From assembly GCA_965220715.1 (NCBI GenBank), contig OZ244843.1, forward strand, positions 4,898,001 through 4,962,000: a stretch of 64,000 nucleotides of DNA. The letters are read 5' to 3'. This stretch comes from Bin5 sp965220715. GTDB lineage: Bacteria; Chloroflexota; Anaerolineae; Caldilineales; Caldilineaceae. Positions 47,749 through 56,025 of the stretch are shown here, one piece after another (positions within the stretch are counted from its first letter, which is position 1; each line of letters opens with the position of its first letter). The position numbers and the translations under genes are program-made. The notes under the pieces were generated by a model. It saw only the letters and a program-made list of their open reading frames with translations. It did no database searches and was not told the origin of the DNA.

Positions 47749-48790
47749 TAGGCCAAATAACCGGACCTAAAGCTAAGGTGTATGTGCGACGGTTTACGAG
47801 CGAATCCCCTGCCCACAAAGTGGACACGGGGAGCGGGACACCCCGTAGGTCAACCACCCCACCGGATTCCGAAAGAATGAAGGGAAAATAGCATGGTGGT
47901 AAAGGCGGAGGATGAGATAGCCACGATGAACATCAGACCGCCAAGACCTGTATCCTATGACTAAGGCTAGACTGCTTGAATCCTAGTCTCCGGTTGGCGA
48001 AAATTAGCCGCCCTTGGGAAAGTGGCTGAAACCCAAGCCCCAACGGTGCTGACATTTATACACTGTCAGAACGACCCGCCGCAGGGGAACGACTTGCAGA
48101 GAGCAAGGGTAAGGAGACAAACGGGGAGTCTAAGGGATACTATCGAGGGATTCGTTACGGAATCCGTGATTGCCTAAGTGCCTAGAGGCATAGGGCAACG
48201 GAGTCTCCATAGTAGTCTGCGGGAGGGAAAGCCTCTTACACGGCGAAGGGAGGCAGGTGTGTCAGACACGATAGACAGAGAGACATGCGTAATGCAAAAG
48301 GTCGAACCTGTACTTGACGTCATCCAGAAAGAACGATAAATGGAACGACACACTGGAGAGCCGTGTGCGGTGAAAGCCGCAAGCACGGTTCGGAGGGGGG
48401 CAGTAGGAAAAGTGCCAAAAGGCAACTCGCTTGCTGTCTACCCTACAATGGAGCAGATCACCCAGCACGTGGAGGGCCAGTTCAATGGTCAAGAATCGAC
48501 GGAGACACACGGCAGCCTGCAAGTTCCGGGTTGCCTTGGAAGCGCTTGAAGGCAGCAAGACGATTATCCAGTTATCCAGTGAACACGAGATTCATGCCAA
48601 CCTGATTCGAACCTGGAAACGGCAACTGCTGGAAGACGGTCCCCGCGTCAAGCATTAAACATGGCTCGGCCCAAGATCTTCAACACCCACCAGGGCGCAC
48701 AGCCCACAGCCGATGCCTTCTCCGCCTGCCTGCTCGCAGCCAACATTCAAGTCAGCATCGAAGGCCGTGGCCGCGCGCGCAGCAGGTTTT
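47749..48790 (+). mobile_element. IS3-family remnant, copy C, interrupted by a group II intron
   Basis: A degenerate left end (TAGGCCAAATAACCGGACCT) leads to GCTAAGGTGTAT at 47783, where the intron begins. After the intron the element resumes AATGGAGCAGATCACCCAGC at 48447. OrfA (MVKNRRRHTAACKFRVALEA from 48488) ends in a stop at 48656-48658. The OrfB piece PKIFNTHQGAQPTADAF follows to about 48790, where homology ends. It shares the internal deletion junction with copy B. Confidence 0.8.
47784..48446 (+). ncRNA. ORF-less group II intron (663 nt)
   Basis: The ends are fixed by comparison with uninterrupted IS3 copies: GGTGTAT|GTGCGAC at the left and CCCTAC|AATGGAGC at the right. The 5' end fits the GUGYG consensus. 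Domain V is a full 34-nt hairpin at 48358-48391 (GAGCCGTG ... CACGGTTC with the AGC triad). Domain VI ends at 48446, with A48440 as the likely branch point. EBS1 ATACAC (48059-48064) complements IBS1 GTGTAT (47778-47783). EBS2 TTAGC (48005-48009) complements IBS2 GCTAA (47772-47776). There is no reverse transcriptase, so mobility would need a protein in trans. Confidence 0.85.
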
Positions 48791-48931
48791 TCGGTCTTGG
48801 CGCTTCCCGCATGGCGATCAAGTAGCGATGGGGTATACTGTGCCAACCGACCGTAACAGGCAGCGCCAAATGAGTTGGCTGGAAGGGTGACGGACAGTTG
48901 CACCCACCAGCCCTCCGCTCTCGATCCGTCG

Positions 48932-50110
48932 ATGACCCAAACCATGACCAGCAGACGCCTGCAAATCACGCTCGAACCAAGCGTATTGCGGTGGGCGCGC
49001 AAACGCGTCAACCTTTCGCCTGAAGAGCTGGCCAAAGGGTTGAAAGTCAAACCGGACCGTGTCACCGAATGGGAACAGTCCGGAAAAATCAGCATCGCCC
49101 AGGCAGATAGACTGGCCGCCAGTACCTATACGCCACTTGGCTACCTCTATCTTGGGGAGCCCCCCGACGATAGCCTGCCGATCCACGATTTCCGTACTCG
49201 CGGCGGCGGCCCGCCCAGGCGTCCAAGCCCTAATCTTCTCGACACAATCTATCAGATGCAGCGCCGCCAGGCCTGGTTGCGCGACGACCTCATCGAAAAC
49301 GAAGAAGACCCCCTCCCCTTCATCGGCGCCTACAGCCAGCGCGAGGACCACACCAAAGTCGCCGCGGCCATGCGCGATGCCCTCGGCCTGAACGCAGGCT
49401 GGGCCGAAGAACAAAGAAGTTGGCGCGAAGCGCTCAGTTTCCTGCGCAGCCGGGTCGACCAGGCCGGCATCCTCGTCGTCTTTAACGGCGTCGTCGGCAA
49501 CAGCAATAGGCGTAGACTTGATCCGAAAGAGTTTCTCGGATTTGCCCTTGTGGACGAGTACGCCCCCCTTGTCTTCGTCAACAGTGCGTATTTCATCGCC
49601 GCTCAGACCTTCACCCTGGCTCACGAACTGGCACATCTGTTTGTCGGTGAAACCGGACTGTCCGCTTTCGACAAGTTGATGCCTGCAAATAACGCAACCG
49701 AACGATTCTGCAACCGGACCGCCGCCGAATTTCTAGTGCCCGGCGAAGAGTTGCGGGCCTACTGGCCTACCGTCCAAAATGAGAAAAACGCATATCAGAA
49801 GATCGCCCTTAGATTCAAAGTCAGCGCCATCGTCGCCGCCCGCCGTCTCCTCGACTTGGAGCTGATCGAGCGCAACTCCTTCTTTGACTTCTACGAAAAA
49901 AACAAGGAGCAAGGAAAGAGACGCCCCACCACTAGGCCCAGTGGAAATTTCTGGAACACACAGAGGTGGCGCATCGGCCCTCGCTTTGCAAGCGCGGTCG
50001 TACGGGCGGCCAGAGAAGGGCGCCTCTTGTATCGGGAAGCCTACAGCCTCACCGGTCTGAAACGAAACACCTTCGAAAAAATGCCGCAGGAGATGGGAAT
50101 TCAACTTTGA
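48932..50110 (+). CDS. XRE helix-turn-helix plus ImmA/IrrE metallopeptidase
   Basis: The 392-aa product (ATG 48932; a second ATG at 48944 is equally possible) opens with a helix-turn-helix (WARKRVNLSPEELAKGLKVK, VTEWEQSGK). It has a zinc peptidase near 225 (AQTFTLAHELAHLF, then the distal acidic AAEFLVPGEEL). The C-terminal part ends NTFEKMPQEMGIQL. Its stop overlaps the TTG start of the DUF4411 PIN gene. ImmA/IrrE-XRE proteins regularly pair with such PIN proteins as antitoxin-like partners. Confidence 0.88.
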   Translation: MTQTMTSRRLQITLEPSVLRWARKRVNLSPEELAKGLKVKPDRVTEWEQSGKISIAQADRLAASTYTPLGYLYLGEPPDDSLPIHDFRTRGGGPPRRPSPNLLDTIYQMQRRQAWLRDDLIENEEDPLPFIGAYSQREDHTKVAAAMRDALGLNAGWAEEQRSWREALSFLRSRVDQAGILVVFNGVVGNSNRRRLDPKEFLGFALVDEYAPLVFVNSAYFIAAQTFTLAHELAHLFVGETGLSAFDKLMPANNATERFCNRTAAEFLVPGEELRAYWPTVQNEKNAYQKIALRFKVSAIVAARRLLDLELIERNSFFDFYEKNKEQGKRRPTTRPSGNFWNTQRWRIGPRFASAVVRAAREGRLLYREAYSLTGLKRNTFEKMPQEMGIQL

Positions 50111-50649
50111 CCAGGCAGGCAGAACTCCTATTCGTCTTGGATGCCAATGTATTCATCACCGCGCACCGCAGCTACTACCCCATTGATCTTTGCCCCGGCT
50201 TCTGGGATAGTTTGACCCAACACTTTCGCGCTGGAACTCTGTTGAGTATAGACAAAGTGCGTGATGAGCTGCTGGACGTAAACAAGACGGGGAATGAAGA
50301 ACCGGATGATCTGTACTTCTGGACACAAAATTCGCCCAGAGATCTGTTCGTTTCAACCAGTGAACAGGCGGTGGTTGACATCTACAGAGACGTAATCGCT
50401 TGGGCTTTTAGTAGTCGCCAGTTCAACATTGGGGCCAAAGACGAGTTTGCAAGGAAAGCGGATGGATGGCTTGTCGCCTATGCCCAAGCGCATAACTTAA
50501 CCCTTGTAACCCAGGAAGTTCGGAATCCGAACATCAAGAAAAGAGTCCCTATACCCAACGTCTGCCAACACTTCAATGTCAACTACATCAACACCTTCGA
50601 CATGCTCCGTCAACTCGGCGTCCGCTTCGAGTTGGCATCTTCCCCATGA
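50107..50649 (+). CDS. DUF4411 PIN-domain toxin-type protein
   Basis: The TTG at 50107 overlaps the upstream stop (TTTGA) and gives 180 aa: FVLDANVFITAHRSYYPIDL (first PIN Asp), DKVRDELLD (Glu), KADGWLVAYAQAHNLTLVTQ (the Asp of the third acidic position) and KRVPIPNVCQHFNVNYINTF, all characteristic of DUF4411. The predicted function is a ribonuclease toxin controlled by the XRE-ImmA partner. The overlap indicates translational coupling. Confidence 0.88.
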   Translation: MTRQAELLFVLDANVFITAHRSYYPIDLCPGFWDSLTQHFRAGTLLSIDKVRDELLDVNKTGNEEPDDLYFWTQNSPRDLFVSTSEQAVVDIYRDVIAWAFSSRQFNIGAKDEFARKADGWLVAYAQAHNLTLVTQEVRNPNIKKRVPIPNVCQHFNVNYINTFDMLRQLGVRFELASSP

Positions 50650-50801
50650 CTCGATCGCCGCGTCCCATCGCCCACCTCACTCCCATCAGCCTGAAGCCCG
50701 CAATAACCGCGAAACTATCACCAAGACCGCGAATCAACCCCCAAGAACCCACCCAACAGACCCAACAACACACCAGGAAAAACGCCAAAAAAAAGAAAAC
50801 C
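50650..50801. other. Intergenic DNA before the terminase remnant
   Basis: A-rich, C-rich low-complexity sequence (ACCCACCCAACAGACCCAAC, CAAAAAAAAG) with no gene. Confidence 0.5.
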
Positions 50802-50859
50802 CGTCGACTTAGATCGACTTAGATCGACCTGGATCGACTTACATCGACTTGGATCGATT
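50802..50859 (+). repeat. 10-bp tandem repeat before terS
   Basis: The unit TCGACTTAGA recurs with small changes (TCGACCTGGA, TCGACTTACA, TCGACTTGGA) about 5.6 times at an exact 10-bp period, that is one helical turn. It ends 13 bp before the -35 box of the terS promoter. It may be a binding site for the small terminase (pac/cos-like) or for a regulator. Confidence 0.8.
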
Positions 50860-50872
50860 CTGCACAACCCCC

Positions 50873-50901
50873 TTGAAAAGCCCGATCATATGTGCTATAA
50901 T
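50873..50901 (+). promoter_or_regulatory. Strong promoter of the terminase pair
   Basis: TTGAAA (50873-50878), 17 bp and TATAAT (50896-50901) with the extended TGC before it. The predicted start near 50908 coincides with the ATG of terS. Confidence 0.75.
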
Positions 50902-50907
50902 TAAGTA

Positions 50908-51441
50908 ATGACAGATGATTCCTCCCCCAAATCCTGGCACCAGCAGCCCGACGAACCACCCGACTGGTTCAACCGCTTCCACACCTACCTCACCTTAGGC
51001 CCGTCCCGTACCCTAACTGCTGCTTATCGCGAGTGGGCAAACAGTAAAGGTAGCCCCTCTAGCACCGCCAGCCAGCAGTACAACAAATGGAACTGGAAAG
51101 AACGCGCCCTAGCCTTCGACCAGGCCAACCGCGAAGAAAAGGCCGCCTTCGAAGCCGCCCGCGCCGCCGAAGCTCGCGAACGCCGCATACGCAAGAATAA
51201 CGAAATCCTCGAGTCTGTCGCCGCCGCCCTTGACACTGCAGACTTGGAAAATCTCTCCACCGAGGAAGCCCGCGCCCTGCTCCCTTCCCTTCGCCTACTC
51301 TATGCCACCACAGCCGAACTCCAACGCCAGGAACTGCACGCACCCCAGGACCACGACCAGCTCCCCACTTCCAGCGGCTGGCCGGTCCTCGACCCGGAAG
51401 CAGAGAAAATCCTCGACCGCTTTTACGCCGATGAAGACTAA
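50908..51441 (+). CDS. Phage terminase small subunit-like protein
   Basis: The 177-aa protein has an N-terminal helix-turn-helix region (RFHTYLTLGPSRTLTAAYRE, SPSSTASQQYNKWNWKERAL), a coiled-coil-like middle (AFEAARAAEARERRIRKNNE) and an acidic tail. This arrangement and its position directly before a TerL gene support terminase small subunit function, recognition of phage DNA for packaging. No ribosome site is visible and the promoter start falls on the ATG, so the mRNA may be leaderless. It overlaps terL by 11 nt. Confidence 0.75.
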   Translation: MTDDSSPKSWHQQPDEPPDWFNRFHTYLTLGPSRTLTAAYREWANSKGSPSSTASQQYNKWNWKERALAFDQANREEKAAFEAARAAEARERRIRKNNEILESVAAALDTADLENLSTEEARALLPSLRLLYATTAELQRQELHAPQDHDQLPTSSGWPVLDPEAEKILDRFYADED

Positions 51442-52801
51442 ACAAAAAATACGCAAACTTGCCGGCCTCGAAAGAGCCGCCCACTCTCTCGAATTTTCAC
51501 CCCAGCAGCTCAAAAACTTTGTATCCGCCGGCTACTTCCCCCAGCCCAAACAGCTCGATTTCCATGCCGCCGCCCGCCTCTGCGACCTCCCCGACGGCCC
51601 CTCCCAAATCGGCTTCGGCGGCGCTCGCGGCCCCGGCAAATCCCACGCATCCTTCGCCCAACTCGCCCTCGACGACTGCCGCCGCATCCCCGGCCTCAAA
51701 GCGCTCTACCTCCGCCTCTCCGCCAAACAGGCCCGCGAACAGTCCGACGACCTCCGCCGCATAGTCTTGAGAAGGGTCCCACACCGGTACATCAGATCCG
51801 AAGGCCTCGTCACCTTCCCCAACGATTCCCGCATCGTCATCGGCCACTTCCGCACCGAAAACGACGTCGACCAGTACCTCGGCCTCGAATACGACGTCAT
51901 CCTCGTCGAGGAAGCCACCACCCTTTCCGATACCAAATACCGCGCCCTGCGTGACTCCAACCGCACCAGCAAAGACTTCCGCCCCCGCATCTACACAACC
52001 GCCAACCCCGGCGGAATCGGCCACGTCTGGTACAAAAATCGCTTCGTTGACCCCTTTCGCAACCAACAGGAAGCCGACACCCGCTTCATCCCCGCTACCA
52101 TCGAAGACAACTCAGTCATCGACCCCGACTACCAACGCAAACTCGAAGAAAACACCGGCTGGAAACTTCGCGCCCACCGCTACGGCGATTGGGAGATCGC
52201 AGCCGGTCAATTCCTCGACAATTTCCGCTACGAAGACCACGTAATCGAACCTTTCCCGACACCGCCCGAATGGCAATACTTCCTGGGCATGGACTACGGC
52301 TACAAACACCCAACCGTCTTCCTCCTGATGGCCGCAGACGGCGACGACAACCTCTACGTCCTTGATGAACACGTCCAGGACGCCTGGTTGCCCCAACAGC
52401 ACGCTGCCGCCGTCAAGGCAATGGTCGAGAGAAACGCAGCGCCCCCTGAAGCCCTGTGGCACATATATTCCGGTCCCGACATCTTCGCCCAAAGATCAGA
52501 ATTCACTATTGCCGACCACTATACCCATGAGGGTCTCTCTTTCTTTAGGGCCGACACCGACCGCATCCAAGGTGCAAACGAAGTCCGCACCCGCCTGGGC
52601 AATCTCGACATCGGCATCCCCCCTTCTCTCTTCATCTTTAACCGCTGCCGCCGACTCATCGAATGCCTGCCCAGCTTGCAAAACGACCCCAAAAACCCCG
52701 AAGACGTGCTCAAAGTGAACGTAAACGAAGAGGGCCAGGGCGGCGACGACACTACGACGCCCTGCGCTACGCCGTCACGACGTACCGCTCAAGCATTTTG
52801 A
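51431..52801 (+). pseudogene. Phage terminase large subunit, C-terminal frameshift
   Basis: From the ATG at 51431 (456 aa) the protein shows Walker A GFGGARGPGKSHAS near 63-71, Walker B DVILVEEAT near 154, TTANPGGIGHVWYKNRF and the nuclease Asp in FLGMDYGYKHPTVF near 287. At 52750 one T is missing: the present frame reads GDDTTTPCATPSRRTAQAF, whereas the next frame reads YDALRYAVTTYRSSILIFA with a stop at 52810-52812. The lost segment holds the last nuclease Asp (DALRYA). The gene is a prophage relic or is recently inactivated. No portal or capsid gene follows. Confidence 0.85.
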
Positions 52802-52812
52802 TATTCGCGTGA

Positions 52813-53409
52813 GCCGCACCCTTCGACCCCATGAAGCAAGCCGAACCAAGCTGTTCTCTCTCTCTCTCCTCACTTCTCTTCACTCTCTCCTCGGTTTATG
52901 GGCGGTCGGGCCTTCGGCCCTCCCTTGTGCGGGGGGATTCCCCCCGCAACGCCCCCCTCCAAAACCTGTCCCGCCACCGCCGCACTGGTGTCCAGCCACT
53001 ATCCACCAGCCACTATCCACTGCCCACTATCCACTATCCACTGCAGTCCGCCCCCCCTCTGGAGCCCGTTTGACAGTTGTCCCGCTTTCCACTATTCTTC
53101 TGTGAAACCAGAACCTGTACTGTCCAGATCGATCGCCGCGATGCCCGTCGGCTCCGATTCGGCGGCGCTTGCAGATGTACTTTGAGCATATTTTGGCAAC
53201 GGCTTCATTCGCGCGCCGTTTTCGAAAAATTCTCCTCTGCCAACTTCACTTCATTTTGGTTGCAGCCCGCACCACAACAATGCCGCCAGTTGCAATCAAA
53301 GCCCTCACTATGTCATCCAGCGGCCAGGAGACGAGTTGCGAACTTCGTTCAATACATAAGCCGCACGCAAAATGGCTGTGCGGTTTTTCGCTGTGAGGAG
53401 GCAGAAAAA
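52813..53409. other. Intergenic repeat region
   Basis: No gene was found. It contains CT-rich runs (52855-52890), the inverted GC-rich repeat at 52901-52988, and a CACTATCCAC-type tandem run (52998-53042). TTTTTCGCTGTGAGGAGGCA before 53410 provides the ribosome site of the next gene. Confidence 0.55.
52901..52988 (-). repeat. Dispersed GC-rich repeat, copy 2 (inverted)
   Basis: Reverse complement of 23571-23671 apart from small changes. The shared core is GGTCGGGCCTTCGGCCCTCC and GTGCGGGGGGATTCCCCCCG. Confidence 0.85.
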
Positions 53410-54471
53410 ATGAACGGTTCTCCCATCCGCCTCGGCATTATCGGCATGGGTCCGGCCAACATGGCGTCAACCATGACGATGCTGCAAGAAGAGCCGGACC
53501 TGCGTTACACGATCACCGCCGCCTGCGCCCGCCGACTCGACGTTTTGGAGCAGGCGGCGCGCCAGTTCAACATCCCCTATTGGAGTACAGATTACGGCGA
53601 CGTAGTCGGCCGCGACGACGTGGACGTGGTGTGCGTCTATTCGCCGGACGCGCTGCACGCGGAATCGTGCATTGCGGCGCTGCAGAACGGCAAGCACGTA
53701 ATGTGCACAAAGCCGATGGTCACGACGCTGGAGGACGCGAGGACGCTGGTCGACCTGGTGCGGGAGACGGGCGCGAAGTTTCTGGTGGGGCAGACGATGC
53801 GCTTCGACCGCCAGTTTCTGGATGCCAAGAGGCGGTACGATGAGGGGGACCTGGGCAGTCTGATCGCCCTCGAGAGCTTCTACCTGCACGACATGCGCCC
53901 GGTCTACGAGTTCACGCCCTGGCGTCTGCACATGCCCCAGGACTTCATGTTCGGCGGCTGCGTACACAGCATCGACATCATCCGCGCCTTCGGCGGCGAC
54001 ATCAAGAGGGTCCACGCCATTGCCAACAAGGGCGGCCTGACCCCCGATTACCCCATTCAGGACAACTTCTTCCTCAACGTCGAGTTCACCTCGGGCGTGA
54101 TTGGCCGCGTGTCGGGACTCTATGGAATTGTCCATCCGCCCACGCCGATGATGCATTACGGCGTTTACGGGACTAAGGGCAGCCTGCAAGGGGAGTACAC
54201 CGACAACGAGCCGGGCGAGATCCGCGTGGTGCTGGACGAAAAGATCGAAGAGGGCGTAGAGACGACGCCCTACGAGGCGGAAACCGATCTCAGCGCGTAT
54301 GGGCATGGCGGAACGGTAATCCGCTACATGCGCCACTTCCAGAATTGTCTCGACAACGACGAAGAGCCCTCTCCCGGCGTGCTCGACGGCGCCAAGTCGG
54401 TGGCCGCCGGCGTTGCTGCCTGGGAATCGGTGCGAACGGGCAATGCGGTCGATGTGTTCAGCGATTTCTGA
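53410..54471 (+). CDS. Gfo/Idh/MocA-family oxidoreductase
   Basis: The ATG at 53410 follows GAGGAGG and gives 353 aa. The Rossmann motif is GIIGMGPANMAS (about 8-19), and VVCVYSPDALHAESCIAALQ and GKHVMCTKPMVTTLEDART follow; the usual EKP lysine motif appears as TKP. The C-terminal substrate domain has QDFMFGGCVHSIDIIRAFGG with the conserved His. Likely an NAD(P)-dependent sugar or inositol dehydrogenase. It is a paralogue of the genes at 54920 and 62415 and is linked to the ABC cluster. Confidence 0.88.
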   Translation: MNGSPIRLGIIGMGPANMASTMTMLQEEPDLRYTITAACARRLDVLEQAARQFNIPYWSTDYGDVVGRDDVDVVCVYSPDALHAESCIAALQNGKHVMCTKPMVTTLEDARTLVDLVRETGAKFLVGQTMRFDRQFLDAKRRYDEGDLGSLIALESFYLHDMRPVYEFTPWRLHMPQDFMFGGCVHSIDIIRAFGGDIKRVHAIANKGGLTPDYPIQDNFFLNVEFTSGVIGRVSGLYGIVHPPTPMMHYGVYGTKGSLQGEYTDNEPGEIRVVLDEKIEEGVETTPYEAETDLSAYGHGGTVIRYMRHFQNCLDNDEEPSPGVLDGAKSVAAGVAAWESVRTGNAVDVFSDF

Positions 54472-54479
54472 CCTCTGAT

Positions 54480-54842
54480 CAACAGTTTGTCTACGGGATC
54501 CCGGTCGAACTGTACGACGCGGGCAAAATCGACGGCGCCGGGGACTTCACCATCTACACCCGCATCATTGTAGGCATGATGAAGCCGGTCATTTCCGTGC
54601 TGGCCATCTTCAGCTTCAGGGCCACATTCAACGATTATCTTTGGCCGCTGGTGGTGATCAACGACGCCCGCAACTACACTCTCCCGCTGGCGCTGCGCGG
54701 CATTGGCAACACCTTTGGCTGGCTTGACTATTCGAAAGTGATGGCCGGTTCCTTACTTACCCTGATCCCTCCGCTCGTCGTATTCTTCATCTTCCAGCGC
54801 AATCTGGTGAAGGGGATCGCTCTGACAGGCATTAAGGGCTAA
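54480..54842 (+). pseudogene. C-terminal fragment of a MalG-type sugar permease
   Basis: The frame QQFVYGIPVELYDAGKIDGA, GDFTIYTRIIVGMMKPVISV ... NLVKGIALTGIKG matches the last 120 residues of the permease at 38960, including the EAA loop. No start or ribosome site precedes it, and it begins 9 nt after the oxidoreductase stop. The first 180 residues are missing. Confidence 0.82.
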
Positions 54843-54919
54843 TAGGGGAAAAGCAGGAAGGCGGCGCGCTACCCTCGCTGCTCAGGCGTCAAACTGGAGT
54901 CCTCATATAGGGAGGTACA

Positions 54920-55933
54920 ATGGGCAAAGAGATAGGGGTAGGCGTGATCGGCCTGGGTATGGGCGCGAACATGCTGGCCGTCAACCAGGATGCGACGTCG
55001 CGGATGGAGGTGCGCGCTCTGTGTGACAGCGACCCCGCGCGATTGGAGCGGCTTGGAAAGCAACACGGAGTCTCGCATATCACCGCGGATTACCGGGAAC
55101 TGGTGGCGCGGCCCGATATCGACATGGTCGGCATCTATTCGCCCGACCATTTGCACATGGAGCATATCGAAGCGGCAGCCACCGCTGGCAAGCATATCAT
55201 CTGCACCAAACCGATGGTGGTCTCGCTGGAGCAGGCCAGGCGCGTGGTGCAGCTAGTGCAGTCCAACGGCATAAAATTCATGGTCGGGCAGACCAGCCGC
55301 TTCGTGCCCCGGTTCATGGCGGCGCATAAGCTTTATGAGGACGGCGACCTTGGGCGGCCGCTGTTCGCGGAGGCGCACTACGTCCACGACATGCGGCCGG
55401 TGATGGACCGCACGGCCTGGCGGCACGAGTCCCCGCAGGACTGGCTTTACGGCGGCGCCTGCCATCCTATCGACCTGCTCAGCTGGTTCTTCGGCGATGT
55501 GGAGGAGGTGTTCGTCTACGCCTCGTGCAGCCACATGGACGACCGCTATCCGGCCGACAAACATGACAATTTTCTGATCAACCTGCGCTTCCGGTCCGGT
55601 GTCATCGCCCGTATATTGGCGGTATACGGACTGGTGGAGCCGCCGCTGCCCATGCAGTCACTAGGTATCTACGGCGACAAAGGATCGATTGTCAACGACA
55701 GACTCGTTCTCGATAAGATCGAAGGACAGCCGGAGATGCCCCTGGAGTTCAGGCATGAAGCGGGCCATGGTGGTGAGGTGTTGCGCTACATGCGCCACTT
55801 TGAAGAATGTCTCCGCACCGGCACGCGGCCGCTTATCGACGAAGTCACCGGCGCAAAGGTCATTGCCACCGCCTCGGCCTGCTGGGACTCGATTCGCACC
55901 GGGCTGCCGGCGAGGGTCGCAGAAGTGAGTTAG
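54920..55933 (+). CDS. Gfo/Idh/MocA-family oxidoreductase
   Basis: The 337-aa product starts at an ATG with GGGAGG upstream. It shows GVGVIGLGMGANM (Rossmann), ARPDIDMVGIYSPDHLHMEH, GKHIICTKPMVVSLEQARRV (TKP in place of EKP) and DWLYGGACHPIDLLSWFFGD with the catalytic-type His. It is close to the 53410 product. It is followed by a binding protein and two permeases, and presumably oxidises the imported sugar or a derivative. Confidence 0.9.
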   Translation: MGKEIGVGVIGLGMGANMLAVNQDATSRMEVRALCDSDPARLERLGKQHGVSHITADYRELVARPDIDMVGIYSPDHLHMEHIEAAATAGKHIICTKPMVVSLEQARRVVQLVQSNGIKFMVGQTSRFVPRFMAAHKLYEDGDLGRPLFAEAHYVHDMRPVMDRTAWRHESPQDWLYGGACHPIDLLSWFFGDVEEVFVYASCSHMDDRYPADKHDNFLINLRFRSGVIARILAVYGLVEPPLPMQSLGIYGDKGSIVNDRLVLDKIEGQPEMPLEFRHEAGHGGEVLRYMRHFEECLRTGTRPLIDEVTGAKVIATASACWDSIRTGLPARVAEVS

Positions 55934-56025
55934 CAAGGAAGGAGGAAGTCACGCGGTTCGGGAGTCATCTCAGTTCAACATTGTTGGAGTGCCGCCAAGC
56001 ATCTTTCCAGAGGAGGAAACCTACC

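Noticed and set aside
50878..52801. A complete prophage
   Set aside because: Only small and large terminase genes are present; no portal, capsid, tail, integrase or attachment sites were found.
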